Source: Perkinsus marinus ATCC 50983
Lineage: Eukaryota; Perkinsozoa; Perkinsida; Perkinsidae
Assembly: GCF_000006405.1 (NCBI RefSeq)
Contig: NW_003212397.1
Location: 1-64,000, forward strand
Direction of reading: 5' to 3'
DNA: 64,000 bases
This document shows positions 11,701 to 24,391 of this stretch, one piece after another; position 1 is the stretch's first letter, and each line of letters opens with the position of its first letter. Under the pieces are notes generated by a model. That model did no database searches, was not told where the DNA came from, and saw nothing but the letters and a program-made list of their open reading frames with translations. A program made the translations under genes and the position numbers.

Positions 11701-14681
11701 ATAGGTAGCACTGTCCCTGCTAGTCGATGGCTGCTCACTGAGGCTGTTATGTGCTTTTTTAGTTTGCAGCGCACTTCCCAGCTGACCACCATATCAATAG
11801 CGCATCGTTTATCGACTATACGCAATTCTGATGTCATCTTTGTGATGAAGTCTGGTTGTCTGGTGGAGCAAGGGACTCATGAGGAGCTCATAAGTGAGGG
11901 CCGATCGTGTGTCAGAGTCGGTGTGTATGGTCAGCTCAGGTAAGCCCCAGGGTGTCTACAACACACTTGTGGCGGCTCAACAGGCTGCTGCAGCGGATGC
12001 TAAGCAGAAAGATGGTCAACTGGATATTCAACGGCAACAGTGAGATGCCCTCTAGATAGAGTCCTTGCTGGAGTTGCGGTTGTTTTAGTTCTACTGCCAG
12101 TTCGAGCGCGGCAAGTCATGGTGAGTCGGTCTAGTAGGCCGTGAGCATTGCCTTTAGTGTTTGTCTCTCGTAAGGTGGCCAAGCTGGGGAGAAGTCCAAC
12201 GTAGTCGATACACGTACAGAGAAGGAGATCGAGCGTGAGCGTATCGATGCAATTGCTAAGGCCTATAAGGTAATCTCCTTATCTAGTGTAATCATCCTCA
12301 AGCTCACTAGTGGAAGCTGTCAGGTGCCTTGGAGACGTATTTTCGCCTTGTCGAAGCCCGAGAGTGGGTTCTATATCCCAGCTCTACTGGGAGCGGCTGT
12401 TTTCGGATCGGTCATGCCATTCGAGGGCTTCCTACTTTCCCGCTCTATGCGGGCCTTTTATAAGACTGATCCTGACGAGATGATGGACGGAGTCATACTG
12501 GCGTCAATTGGGTGGGTCGGCGGCTCTGACCAGTGTTCATCACGGCGTCTCTTAGATATGTTATTTTGGCGGTAGCAACTTTGTTTGGGGCCTTCACCCA
12601 AGTAGGCGGCTTTGCCTTCATTGGAGAGCACCTCACGAAACGAGTCCGAATGCTGTGTTTTGGGAAGTTCTTGGAGCAGGTAGGATGACCTCGTGTATAG
12701 GTGGTTACTGTTGGTACCAGGATATGGCGTTCTTTGACGACCCTAAGCACTCGCCGGGTCGCCTCACTGCGGCTCTTGCCACATACGCCCTCAAGATGAA
12801 CGCTATCAGTGGTGTTCAGCTGGGTGCGTATACCATGGACATCATAGTCACTGTATAACTAATGCCAGGTGCTTATTGCCAATTCTCAGCGTCCCTTATA
12901 GCCGGTCTTATTATCGCTTTCTTCGGCTCGTGGAAGCTCACGCTGGTGATGCTAGCGATTCTACCTCTGATGGCCGGAGCTGGTACGCACTTAGTCGCCT
13001 CTCGTTATTGAAGAGCATTGGTCTCTCTAGGTGGCATACAGATGGCAGTGAGCATTGGAATCGATAAGAATAAGAGTGCTGACTCCCTGGCTGCGAACCA
13101 GGTGGCCTCGGACACAGTTCAGAACATAAGGACAATTCGCGCTCTCGTGTCGGAGCAGTGGACCCGCAACTTGTGAGCGTACGCTAGTTTCACCCTGAGC
13201 AATGTTTGATGTCTCAGATTCCAAGACCTCCTCCATCGCGCTGTACCGTATCAAGCACGTCAGTCCAGTTGGGCTGCGCTTTGGTACGGCATTTCACAGG
13301 GGATTCTATTCTTCAGCGTGGCCCTGGGGTTCTGGTGAGCTCAGAATTTGCGTGTCTCCTGTTGCGATATGATGTCGCCTAGGTACGGTTCCAAACTGGT
13401 GCAAGATGAGGGGCTTACATTTGACAAGATGATTCAGTCCTTGATGGGAGTGTTCTTAGCAGCTATGGCGGCGGGCCAGGCTCTAGCTTTCGTTGGGGAC
13501 ATCAACGAAGCCAAGGCAGCGGCACACGACATATTTGAACTACTTGATAGCGAGAGTTCGATCAACCCTTCAAGCGACAGGGGGAGGAAGAACAGTGTGT
13601 GGGGACCACAAGTGAGTTTTCTTTTCTGCTGCTGCTCGAAAATCAAATTGTGAGTTTTAGGGTACTGCGGTTCCGGCAGCGGTCAACATTACTTTCAAGG
13701 ATGTGCAATTCGCGTATCCTCACAGACCAGGCGCTCAGGTCGGTAACATTATTTTCATATGTTGCATGTGGTTTTCAGATTCTATCTGGTTTGAGCTTCG
13801 AGATTGAGGCTGGTAAAACTGTGGCTTTGGTGGGCCCAAGCGGCGGAGGGAAATCGACTGTGTTCGCCCTTCTGCAGCGATTTTATGACCCCACTGGTGG
13901 CGAGGTAGGTCCTAGCAGACTAGCAGGATATAGATCATGTACTCATTTGCAGATACTAGTTGAGCCTGCTCAGGCTCGTCTAGAAGATATGAATGTTGGC
14001 TGGTGGCGAAGTCAGATTGGGTTTGTAGCACAAGAGCCTGTTCTCTTCGACTTGAGCTTGGAAGAGAACGTTCGATACGGGTGGCCACCACCACCTTATG
14101 CTGCATCAACGACTGGTTAGTTGGCATTCCTCAGGTCACCACCTGTTGGGCGCCCGGAGATGCTCTCTATTTGTGGTCGGGCTGGTATGAATGACTTTGC
14201 TGGTAACAAGGTGGCTTGGGATGCCGGTTTGGGCCCTCGAGGTGGTCTACTATCGGGAGGCCAGAAGCAGAGGGTGGCCATTGCTAGGGCATTGATGCGG
14301 CATCCGAGGTGAGTGGTTATGCTTGCCCATTCTCCTGGATGTTGTTCATCAGGTTACTCATGCTCGACGAGGCGACCTCTGCATTGGATTCGGCATCAGA
14401 AGCAGTAGTGCAGAAGGCTATTGATGAGCTGACTACGACGAGACAATCCTCCACTGATGGTGACGATATGGGCGGTCGTGGCTGCCTGCTTTTATGTTTG
14501 GATAGTAGGTACGGTGGTAAAGCCAACAACACTGATCATAGCCCATCGTTTATCGACTATCACCAATGCTGATCTGATACTGGTGATAGCCGGTGGACGA
14601 TTGGTCGAACAAGGCACCCACACCGAGCTGTTGACTAAAGAGGGCGTCTACTACGATCTATACCAGAAGGGCAGTTTGTAA
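8751..14681 (+). CDS. Full-length ABCB-type (P-glycoprotein-like) ABC transporter, many introns
   Basis: A TMD-NBD-TMD-NBD exporter in the MDR/ABCB family. The first exons are 8751-8895, 8949-9023, 9070-9134, 9181-9289, 9631-9710 and 9759-9854, all joining in phase. TMD1 carries [24 protein letters not shown], the usual family segment. NBD1 has a Walker [10 protein letters not shown] with the Ser codon split by an intron at about 10850, Q-loop VGQEPILF near 11080, signature [15 protein letters not shown] near 11310, Walker [13 protein letters not shown] near 11630 and H-loop IAHRLSTI near 11800. NBD2 has GPSGGGKST near 13835, VAQEPVLF near 14025, [14 protein letters not shown] near 14250, [12 protein letters not shown] near 14355 and IIAHRLSTI near 14540. 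Both ATP sites look complete. It should export lipids or drugs across the plasma or an organelle membrane. Intron 4 (9290-9630) holds a repeat element. Some exon edges in TMD2 are not resolved. Confidence 0.9.
9310..9607. repeat. Dispersed intron repeat, two copies head to tail-inverted
   Basis: In ABC transporter intron 4 a forward partial copy (9310-9437: AAAATTCTAAGGAAATT ... AGTGAGGAAAC ... GCTGAGGAAAGC ... AACACTG) is followed by an inverted copy (9455-9607). The inverted copy read on the reverse strand goes TATGCACATGGTCAACTACA ... GAGGAAATTCT ... GAGAAAGCGAACATATATTCC ... AACACTG. The same element lies twice at 26.18-26.51 kb in a different gene. Confidence 0.75.
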
Positions 14682-15581
14682 TTCACTGTCCTCGATCATT
14701 ATAATAGCACGAACCAGTTAACGCTGTATGAATAACGCTATGGGCTTTTATTTGATAGTGTGTCTTCATGTGATGGTAATGTTAAGGTGATATGTTGTGT
14801 TGCTATTGCTGAGTTAGTGACTGTGAGGCTCTCATCAGTGGAGGAGGTCTTGTGACTTAGAATAGACATAGGGCAGACGATAAGATAATAACCATTGCAT
14901 TTGACGGACAAATGCTTACGAGGGCTGTCAAGAAAGACAGTTCGTTCCATCTCAATACCGTGAGTGACGTGACTCTATCGTACAGAGATCTATGTGGCGA
15001 ATACAGTCGCTATGTCCGCGGGCACGAGCAAGAACGTGGCGTTAGTGAGCAAGGAAGTCGATTCGGCGAGATGGTTCAAGTAGGGAATCCATTTTAGCAA
15101 AAAAGCACAATTTTGAGAGACCACCCTGGGTGGGAGTCTCGGCACATTATCTTCATGCATCGAGTTCCAGCCTGCTAATGGCAACCTGTAACGACGCATG
15201 AATGCTGTATCATACACATGCGATTCGGGACCCGAAGTGGGCTACTTCCTCCGGTAGGTTGCATAGTAGTCATCGACCACTGCCAGACGGCATTCCGCTC
15301 GATGTTGCGCTGATAAATCGATTACCAGGGCGCGCGCGCTTGTCAATCATGCAGTGTTGTAAGCAGCAACACGTCACGACTTGATAGTGTCTTGTGTGGT
15401 GATATCATTAAATTTATGCGTTCGCTCCGTTAATCTTTTTGCCGTTGTTGAGCTGCCGTGGGAAATTAGGTTGACAGTAGAAGTACGTGTTAGTGTATTT
15501 GTTCTCTAGTAAAATGCCGGTAAAAGACCTCCTAGAGGAGTCTGCTGATGGGCCGGTAGTAGAGGTAGTAATAGTAGGAAC
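14682..15581. other. Intergenic upstream of the Mei2-like gene
   Basis: No complete gene was recognised. A short open frame starting at ATG 15013 (MSAGTSKNVALVSKEVDS) could be an upstream exon of the next gene, but I could not join it in phase to the Mei2-like exons. A second short frame from ATG 15514 (MPVKDLLEESADGP) also failed to join. Confidence 0.4.
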
Positions 15582-17026
15582 ATGATTAGTAGCATGACTC
15601 TATCCTATCGTCAGACAGCTGCCATGCTCTTGTCCAATCCTGAGATCCGGTCATCGGGCCAAAGCCTCGAGGACATATGGAAGTTGGCGAAGGAGATCGT
15701 CGTAGCGAAACGACAAAGTTCGGATAACCACGTCACAGCGTCGAGCTCGTCAGCTCCTAGCAGCAGTAGAGGTACTACTACTGGTCTCAGAGATTTCGCG
15801 CGCCACGAAATTATGCTCATGGCGTGTTGTCAGATAGTAGTTCACAAGGTAGGGGAGGAGCGTCATTGAGTTCGCCGATGGACACGCCTCCCGGTATTAA
15901 TATGGGTAATATCGAAGCGGAGCCTTTTGCTCCTATCAGCGTGATGGGACCTGCTGTGGCGGAGGGCGGCCAGAGTGCATCTTCCACAGCGACATTTCCT
16001 ATGCCTTCATCGTCTATGGGGCAACCCTATACTGCGGCGGCAGGTTTACCTCAACAATCGCAGTTGAATCGACCTGTGAGGGGTATCACCCCGAGCCATA
16101 AGCCGGGGTTGGCGTCATCCAGTGCTCGGCAGAGGAGGAGATCGCAACCCAATGTGTCCAACGCGATCACAATGGACTCATCTGACCTCAGGACCACGCT
16201 CATGCTGAAGAACATTCCCAATAAATATACTCGGCAACTTCTGGTTAACGAGGTTATGGCTCGCATGCCCGTTGGGTCATTCGATTTTGTCTATATGCCT
16301 ATTGATTTCCGTTCGCGATGTAACTTCGGTTACGCCTTTGTCAACGTCACCGACCCCAAGTTCACGCATATGTTCTTCAACGCCTTTAAGAATTCCCGAC
16401 TCCCTGGAGTTAAGAGCAGTAAAGTATGCGAGGTGGTATATGCTCGAGTGCAGGGATTGCAGGCTAATGTTAATCGCCTTATAAATTCTCCTATACTGGA
16501 CTGCACTCCTGAGGATGATGATGATGCCCTCCCTCTGGTATTTGGAGACCACAACGAACAGATCCCCTTCAAGAAACTTGCCCAGATGAGGCGAGAACGC
16601 CAAGTGCAGATGCGTGGCGCAGGGAAACGCGGACAGCATCATTTGAAACAACCAACTACCATTGCTGAGGGCTCGCCTCTACCCCCGGTCCCTACTGCTC
16701 CGGCGGCTCCTCAAATCCCGACGGCTCCGAGTGATACGTGGGTGCCGACAATCTCGAGTGTGCCTACTGGGCCTGGCTTGGAGTCTCTGCTGTGGGATAC
16801 AATGCCACTTGATGACAACAGCAGTTTTGTGTCAGCGCCGACTCTACTGTTCGGTGCTAATGGTGGACAATATGGAGGTATGTCAACTATGACGGGGACC
16901 TCGGCTAGGTTAGTCGAGGAGGAACAAGGAGATCATCATAAGAATATGCTACAGAGTCCTGACTGGCAACCGTGTGATACGGACCGACTCGTGTTGGATT
17001 CACTTAACATGCTCAGTCTTGAGTAA
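15582..17026 (+). CDS. Mei2-like RNA-binding protein (C-terminal RRM_2 type)
   Basis: Two exons, 15582-15771 and 15834-17026, join across a 62-nt GT-AG intron to give 460 residues. The start is the first ATG after an in-frame stop; an extra 5' exon cannot be excluded. The centre contains the Mei2-type RRM: RTTLMLKNIPNKYTRQLLV (near 16190), DFVYMPIDFRSRCNFGYAFVN (near 16285) and the following helix FNAFKNSRLPGVKSSKVCEVVYARVQG. IPNKY and CNxGYAFVN are signature motifs of the family, which in yeast and plants binds RNA to drive meiosis and development. The N-terminus is Ser/Pro/Gly-rich with a basic RQRRRSQ segment; the C-terminus after the RRM is Pro-rich and probably disordered. Role here is inferred: post-transcriptional control, possibly of the sexual or division cycle. 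Confidence 0.88.
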
Positions 17027-17055
17027 CCTCAACTCGGCAGGTGGTAGTTCTTCAG

Positions 17056-17080
17056 CATCATCATCATCATCATCATCATC
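17056..17080 (+). repeat. (CAT)n microsatellite
   Basis: Eight uninterrupted CAT triplets lie about 30 bp after the Mei2-like stop codon, probably in its 3' untranslated region. CAT/ATG trinucleotide runs recur elsewhere in the window (about 31790 and 56764). Confidence 0.9.
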
Positions 17081-19046
17081 GCTATGCGGCGTATCAGCTG
17101 CTCATGTGATTATTGGGGAGGTTGGCCTCGTTATATAGTCCCTAGTCTGTCGCGGCGTGTCTTCATTCCGAATTGTGAGATTATTGTCAGTACTAAAACC
17201 TGTTTGGTAGTGGTCGATCACACCACTGCGTGTCTCACTGTACAACATCCTTGTCTTTCCAACGTCGTTGTGGCGGACTATTTTGGGTTTATTTCCTCGA
17301 TAGCAGAAGGTGAAGGTAATGAGCAGTAGCAACAATGAGCGTTGTCACTGCTGAGCCCCGGCTCTATATTTGTAATGACCAGGTGCCAGAAGTTAATGTA
17401 CCGTTCTTCCGTGTGTGGGAAGGGTTTTTTTTCTCTCGTAATCCCGTGTCGATTGTGACTAGTGATGGTAGTAATGTTTTGTATTGACTCAACCTGGCAC
17501 GCCTGTATGACACCACGTTAGCGTTGGTGACTGTCGTGTATCCGTCTTGTCGTTGTTGTTGTTGTCACCGCTATCTTGTCGTCCTCGTCTTTGTCATTGT
17601 TATCGACCCTCTTTTCCGACCGTGAAAGCTGCTACACTTATATAGATGTTATCCGACTATTACTACTATCTCCTATGTTCTGTGTTCTTAGTGTGAGTTT
17701 TTGGGTCGGGGTCGTAAATGTCGAGTACACGAAATGAAAGGTACTCACCAGAGTAGCCGAATCTGCCTGGTTGAACTCATTAAATGTGTGGAGTACTTCA
17801 GTACTGCTTCGCTGGTTGTTGGTCCCGGATCACACGACTGGGTATCGAGTTAGTCTACCGCCATCGCCGTAGAAAGATGGTGCTCATGATGCCGAACTCT
17901 GTGAGGCCCCTCAATGATTGAAGGGGATCCATCCAGCTTTGAGAAACAACTTTCCCGGGGTTTGATAACAATGAAGAAAGTGTTCCTTATGTGATGACAC
18001 TGAGATGGGAAACTGATTGAACGATGTGTTTCTAGCCATGTGGGAAATTTAAAATGGGTCCCCCTGGGAACATCATAGGTTTCTGGAGGAGGCTGATATT
18101 ATTACAATATTCTTCTACTCAATAATTATCATTAACTCGAATCATGAATAATAAATCGGGGGAGTAGACCCTATTGTACTGGTGTCTTTGAGGGTAGACC
18201 ATGATTTGGGATAGATAATCGGGTATCCAGTGGACCTACCGCTCCTTGGTGAACTCATGCTACTCGGTTGTACTGATGAAAGTTTCATCGTGAAAGTATG
18301 CCGGTCTCGCGATGTCTAGTTTGGCTTTCTAGTAGTTCCCGGGTCCAACAGTAAGTCTGCAAGGAGAGGGTCACCAGCATCGACTGTAGAGTCATCACCA
18401 TGGTGTTCCCCACTACGTCCATGCAGCGTTACTGTAACAGGTGTGGCAGTCGCCGGGAGCACTCCGAGCGCAGTCGTAGAGAAATGGTTGAACCAACGAA
18501 TCTTACGAATCTTACCAACGGGAATCTTACGGAGTAACTCATCTAGGATGAGATATTCTGTAGGATTCCTAGCCTAACAGCAAAATGAATGACAGCAGAC
18601 ACCTCTCTGCTTTAGGAATTACTGCACAGAGTTTGAGGTTATATATACCCTCCAGCATGATGGACCAGGAATCGAGATAATAGTAATAACTCATCAACTG
18701 AAACTCAACATCAAAAAAACTCCCTCTGCAATGCAAGGATGCCTCGATCTTTCAACGCTGAGCATTTACTTCCGGAGATACGCATCATTAGATTTCGCAT
18801 GCCAAATCCGGATCTGTCCATTTCACATAAGCCATTAATCAGTAGCAGAATCAATCTCATTCAACTATCATCTCAGTCTCGTTTTCTCAAAGCCATTGAT
18901 CAAATCTCAATCGGTATCATCCAATCAGAGCCTCACGAACCTCTCGGATCCGTCTGAATGCGCTTCGTTCTAAGCGTCTATTCACTCCAGCCTGCACCCG
19001 ATACTCAGACCACTGATTTCCATTGACAATCACAACATGTGAGCTA
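17081..19046. other. Intergenic, about 2 kb without a recognised gene
   Basis: Contains the likely 3' region of the Mei2-like gene and the 3' side of the reverse secreted-protein gene. Short frames such as 18739-18957 lack any family motif. A short direct repeat, CGAATCTTAC / GGAATCTTAC, occurs near 18500-18535. No RNA gene was identified. Confidence 0.5.
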
Positions 19047-19552
19047 TCAACTCGAAATCACAAGCGTGACGCTTGAAGTGCGATACAAAGATGGAACGAA
19101 TGATCCTCTCTGAAAGGACCTCTCAACATTGAAAATTCTGCAGCTGTAGAAAGTAAACTGCTCCGAAATCGTTCCTTCGAGTGACCAACAGGGCTCAACA
19201 GTTCTATATGTGTACGACAAGGGTTTGTCAAAATCTTCAATCTTGATTTCATCACTCTTACATGCGTTGATCTGGTTCGCGAGGTCCGTCCCAGCATAAG
19301 AGATAGTGAACTCGTAAGTCATCTTGCCCACAGCGGTTAGCTTCGAATATTTCACACCGCTCACAGAAACGGCACAGCCATAGAGGTTCACATGCATACT
19401 CAGGGTGTAGTCGGGGTAGAAGGTGAGTTTACCAGACACATCCTCACTGGTATCGTCGTAGTACTTTCCCATGGGTGGGGGAACCGCCGACAGCGATGAA
19501 CCACAATGCTTCCGCAGAAGGATGCGAAGAGGATGAAAACTGACTGCTTCAT
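19047..19552 (-). CDS. Small secreted protein of unknown function
   Basis: Exon 1 (19502-19552) and exon 2 (19047-19463) join in phase 0 across a 38-nt GT-AG intron, giving 155 residues. The first exon is a signal peptide-like MKQSVFILFASFCGSIV. The mature part begins YYDDTSEDVSGKLTFYPDYT and has several spaced cysteines (CAVSVSG, INACKSDE, EPCWSLEG, FYSCRIF), which suggests an extracellular beta-rich fold with disulfides. Without the intron the signal peptide and body are in different frames, so the splice is needed. The family is not recognised; it resembles the general pattern of lineage-specific secreted protist proteins. Confidence 0.6.
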
Positions 19553-20342
19553 AGCGGTGAAGGACGGCCGACCTGAGAGAAGGTTACGAACAAACTGGAG
19601 AGCTAGTTGCTTGGATAGACATGGGAGTGTATGCGAGCTCAATGCGTACGCATGCTTACCAAAACCGTCACACATCTCTCGGCCGGGAGGGTTGGGAGAG
19701 AGGAACCAGAAAGTCCCCTAGCTGTACCACACCGCAGCATATTGCTACGCCACGGTGTTTCTTATGGAAACAGAATTATATACGTCTGGCATGGTAGACT
19801 ATAAGTGTCATAAGTAAAACGTTCATCGTCAACCTTAACCAGTCAAACAAATAAACAGAGCCCGCAGAGAGATGGGCAGAACACTGGTAGGTAGAATTAG
19901 CTACACTACAGTGCGAAGGTTAAGGAGTTCCACCATCAGCCGCGATGCCGCTGGAAGACTCTCCCGCTCTCTTGGAGCACGGCTTGGCTGACTCCATCCG
20001 GATACCTCATACCTCACATTATGTGGTTTGCGTCAGGAAGGTAGGCCTGAGACTAAGAGGAAGCGACGCATTCATCTTCGGCCTTCCTAAGGTTCAAGCA
20101 AAATTCTAAAACGCACTCGCACAATGTCAAGAGCCGCATCCTGTGCTTTTCATCTAATTGAATACCCGATGGCCTTATCCCCGTCTCTCTTCTGGCATCA
20201 TTCAAAAGTGCACAGTTCTCCACTAAATGGAGCGTCTTAGATTACCGTTTCAATTTTCCATAATACGCACCTCCCTGTGCTGACTAACGCAAAATACTCA
20301 CACATAGTGTACAGGAAAATATAACATAGCTCAAGCTCGTTT
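19553..20342. other. Intergenic, no firm gene
   Basis: Lies between two reverse-strand genes. A forward ATG at about 19871 opens a 38-codon Arg/Ser-rich frame (MGRTLVGRISYTTVRRLRSS) that looks like an organelle-targeting N-terminus, but no convincing downstream exon was found. Recorded only as a possibility. Confidence 0.35.
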
Positions 20343-22518
20343 CTAGTACGGATTAGATCCACGTCCTTGGCCCACTGAAAACAGGCACGCTTGTGGAGCA
20401 ACGACGAGAACAGCACCGATTTTACTTCCGCGAATTTGACTCACGGGCAATCCCATGACTTGGGCTGCGGCATCTTCCTCACCCTTCTTGATCTGTCATG
20501 AACAACTACCATCATCGCCCTCAACGACGAGATGAGCCTATCACCTGCACCTGCAGCCGTTTTCCAGTGTGAGTAGCGAAACCGTCCATGTTCCTGACGG
20601 CCGCAACGGCACTCGGCACGTCGTTAAACGAGACGAAGCCATAACCCTTTGATAGGTTCGTTACATTATCAACTATGATCCTAAAGGCCAGCAAACCTCC
20701 CCTTAGAGGAGCCCTCCGAGGACCATTGCTCCTTTCCTACTTAGTGGTAGAAATTGAGCCGCAGTTTCCAAACTCCCTCGCGAGATCACCTTCTCTCCAA
20801 TCCGCCGGAATGTTATACACAAAAACGTTAGCTGAGAACCATTCGAATGATCTAGGCTTCCACAGCAGAGTCCTACCCCCAGGAGGGCCGTTCTTCCCGT
20901 GCTGCTGCTGGGGCCTCCTAGGCTGTTGCCCAGATGGAGACATATTCATCTGGCCGTACCCACCACCTGGTCCGAAATTACCGCCCTGAAATCCGCCACT
21001 CTGAGGTTGTGGCTGTTGCGGAGGAGGCGGAGGTGGACCCATATTTTGGAACTGACAGGTCTCCTCCCTTCTAGTGACAGACCTCAGAAAGGCCCACCTC
21101 AAAAGGCACTTCCCACTGAGTCCGTCCAGTCTGCGAATTGTGATAATAGTAACGTCCATCCGGATGGTTGAGATACTCAGTCCAAGGACCGGCACGCCGA
21201 GGCTGCACTGTAGCTGGCGGTGGTGGCTGATGAAAGCGTAAGAATTGACTCCCATTTAAAGCACTAGATGAGCGTACAGGTGGTTGATATCCCCCAGCTC
21301 GGCTTTGGAAACCTCCACGAAGACTCCCACCTCCCATCTGAGGCATTCTGTCGAAGCCTCCTTGATCGGGAGTGCGGGAAGGTCTATCACCACCTCCTTG
21401 GAAACGATGAGAATCCACCTCCTGTTTGTGAGCAAGCCTGCAAGCATTCATCATTAACTTTCTAATACGTATACCTCCCCCACCTCTGCTCCCTGGTATC
21501 AGCACATTTAACTGTGATGGGATGAGGCTCACCAGGGAAGGTATACTTCTCATTGAGAGCTTCTATGGCCTTAACAGCGTCTGATTTCTTCGAATATCTC
21601 ACAAAAGCCGCCTTATTTCCACTGGCCCGTTTAGATTCCAAACCATAGGCTTCAGTGACATTACCATACCTCGAGAACATCACTTCCGAGAATATCCTAC
21701 ATCACCAATTACTCGTCAAAAATACGCTTGAGCTCCTCATCAGTCGTGGACGGCGGGATCTTGAAGAGAATAGTGTATATGAAGTAGTAGTGAATATCTG
21801 CTTACATTGCCCACGAACAACTTCTGGGAGTATCCCTCTGTATCCTCAGGAAGGCCAAGCCTCTCGGGCTCGCCATTGGCAAACTGTACTTGGATGAAAC
21901 CACAGACCTAATATAGAGGAGCTGCCATCATGGTGAAAGATTGAAGAGAAACACAGTTAATGGAGTAAGGGCGATGTTATTTATTGTAGTAGACTTACAG
22001 AATGGAAATACCCGATGAAGATGAAGAGGAAGTGATGATAGATAGGACAGGTAGTACATCGTCGGCTTTATACGTTCCATTAAGAGATTTGATGGCAGTA
22101 GCGGCTTCATGGACAGCACCAAACTTAACGAATGCACAGCCTGGAGGAATACAATAACAACAACAATGGTGATGATGATATCAGTGGCCATGCGACTACT
22201 ACTACCCATCATAGGGGCACAAGAACACAGTAGAAGAAATACTATTATTGGCTGACAAATAAGCAAACACTTGACTTAATGTAGTTAAGCTGAGACGACG
22301 ACTGCCATCACTACCTGTCTGCTGCTTGCCATTGTCTTTAGGCCTGATCATTCCTACTTCCTGGACTTCACCGTATCTACCCCAACAGCCGTGGACACTC
22401 GAAGAGAAGCTTTTTGCCGAACTTACGCTTCAAAAAGATCGCGTATGTTTTGTTCCTGCCATGTAGCTGGGAGTCTACCCACGAATAAGCGTACTGGGAT
22501 ACGGATCGAATCGGCCAT
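20343..22518 (-). CDS. RRM-RRM-WW-RRM RNA-binding protein, CELF/Bruno-like
   Basis: A many-exon reverse gene, ATG at 22518 (MADSIRIPVRLFVGRLPATWQ) to TAG at 20343-20345. RRM1 runs from LFVGRLPATW through the exons near 22370 and 22100 (CAFVKFGAVHEAATAI). RRM2 begins QKLFVGNIPPSTTDEELKRIF near 21830 and continues with RYGNVTEAYGL and KAAFVRYSKKSDAVKAIEAL near 21600. A WW domain lies near 21120-21200 (WTEYLNHPDGRYYYHNSQTG then RTQWEVP). A Gln/Pro/Gly-rich linker precedes RRM3 (NVFVYNIPADWREGDLAREF, then GYGFVSFNDVPSAVAAV). The C-terminus ends GQGRGSNPY. Two RRMs, a spacer and a third RRM fit the CELF/Bruno splicing and translation regulators; the WW inside the spacer is reminiscent of plant FCA. 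Nucleo-cytoplasmic RNA binding is expected. Confidence 0.85.
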
Positions 22519-22750
22519 GATGATTCGGGGTATCCAATGAACCTCTCTTCGAAAGCGCCCCTAGGATGATTGGATTCTACATGTAAAACTCTATCCCGAG
22601 AACTTCAACATCCCGATTTAGATATTTTTCGAGTTGAACTCTTACGTGCTGTTTTCATGCAACTGCAAGAAAATATTAATCGATCCCGGAATCGATAAGA
22701 TATTAGCGAGATTGCGAGGAAGGTTATAAGTAAACCACGAATCATTAACA
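22519..22750. promoter_or_regulatory. Divergent intergenic region between CELF-like and eL22 genes
   Basis: Only 232 bp separate the two opposed start codons, so both promoters must lie here. An AT-richer block is seen around 22640-22710. No TATA box or other defined element could be assigned with confidence. Confidence 0.45.
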
Positions 22751-23437
22751 ATGGTTGTCAAGGGAATCACTAAGAAGGCCGCTAAGAAGGTCGAGAAGCA
22801 GACCTTGAAGTTCGTTGTTGACTGCGAGAAGCCTGTCAACGACAACGTCATTGACGCCGAGTCTTTGGTAAGTTGGGATCTCTATTAGGGTTGCATGCTA
22901 GATGGTTCGTGTTCAAATGATGAGATCTATTCTTTCCCCGTATGATCATGATGATTATACTCAGCTGACTAATTCTATTCTGACCATAGCGAGCCATCAG
23001 CTCTCGAATCTTTGGCGTACTGAGTTTCCTTTTACTCACAGTCTCTCTTTCAGGCCGAGTTCTTCCGTAACCGCATCAAGGTTGAGGGTAAGACCGGTAA
23101 CCTCGGTGAGCGCGTCACTGTCGCCAAGACTGGCAAGGCCAAAATCGTCGTCACCGCCTCTGCTCCCTTCTCCAAGCGTTACCTCAAGGTAAGCCCAGGG
23201 CCACCTTCCCTGGAAACGCCGCGCTTCTCGTGTGCGTCTTCCTAGTAGGTATGAGGAGTGTCGTTGAATCGGCGTGTGTCGACGTGTTGTAATTAGTGAT
23301 TGCATGTTCTTTGTTCTGTGTAGTACTTGACCAAGAAGTACTTGAAGAAGCAGCTCCTTCGTGATTTCTTGAGGGTTGTCGCCAGCAACAAGAACACCTA
23401 CGAGCTCCGTTACTTCTCCATCAACCAGGAAGAGTAA
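22751..23437 (+). CDS. RPL22: Large-subunit ribosomal protein eL22
   Basis: Three exons, 22751-22867, 23054-23188 and 23324-23437, join in phase 0 to give 121 residues, the normal length of the family. Diagnostic segments are [33 protein letters not shown] and [20 protein letters not shown], then [11 protein letters not shown] at the C-terminus. The protein is a cytosolic 60S ribosome component that binds rRNA through its basic helices. Codon use is strongly biased to C/G-ending codons (AAG, GTC, ACC), as expected for a highly expressed gene. Introns are 186 and 135 nt. Confidence 0.96.
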
Positions 23438-24391
23438 ATGGGTTCTCCAAGTCGTGATCGTCGGCTAGGTTGTTCCCTGCGACCTGCTTGATTCGCGGTT
23501 GTTCCTGCTTGTGTTGTTGTGTCATGCTGTTGTTAATGGGATATTGTTCATTGTATGCAAATGATGATTATTTTCATACGTTAGACTCTGACGCCACGCG
23601 CGTGATGAGTAACCATTGGAATTCTGCAAATCTGATTGCACCCAAGTGTCATCTAAATGATAATGCGATGAGACCATTTTCTTTCCACTGAGTGACTGAA
23701 GAATTGAATCGCATTCAAGAACAGGTTGTTTGCGGTTGATTAAAATGAGATGGTTTGGAATGATGAACAATTTTTCTGTGATTAACCTATGATAATCTCA
23801 AACAACTTTAATATACTCTGACCATTGATGATATGCCTATGATGATCCAAATCCATAATCACATACGTTAGAACGGATTGTAAGTGATTGATAACTTCCT
23901 ATATCTGAGGCTAATTCTCTGGGGCAAAACAGATTGAAATTCTTACCATCGATAATACCCTGTTTTAAGGGTGAGACATACACGACGAGGTTATTGTCAC
24001 GATCATTAACCGAGTGAATGTAAACCTTTGGATGCTAGTTGGTTACTCACGTGCGATATTCACTACTCAATAAGTGAAGAAGCGCGTTAGCTCAGCTAAC
24101 TTAGCTGGAAAATGAGAAATTCGCAAATCGATAGCTTTATAGATATACATCTAAATGTCAACATAATGTGACAGCCGTTTTCATTTGCCCAATGATCGGG
24201 AGAAAATGTGCATTATTATCGGAAGTACCTTCTTCTATCGAACTGCTCCACCTAGCGTCTTTCAGTGTCACTTGATAACCCAAGAAGTGTGTTTCAATTC
24301 CAACGTAATATACAATGCTACAGCATAAGCTTCAAATGTCGTAGTACCATTATTAAGTCGATGATGGAAGATATCGCTTGCACTACGAATA
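23438..24391. other. Intergenic, no gene recognised
   Basis: Lies between the eL22 stop and the stop of the large reverse gene, so it contains two 3' ends. Composition is AT-richer than coding neighbours. Frames are short and overlapping; no repeat family or RNA gene was identified. Confidence 0.5.

Noticed and set aside
16277..16651. Long reverse open frame of 124 codons
   Set aside because: It lies wholly inside the Mei2-like RRM on the other strand and has no motif; it is a shadow of that gene.
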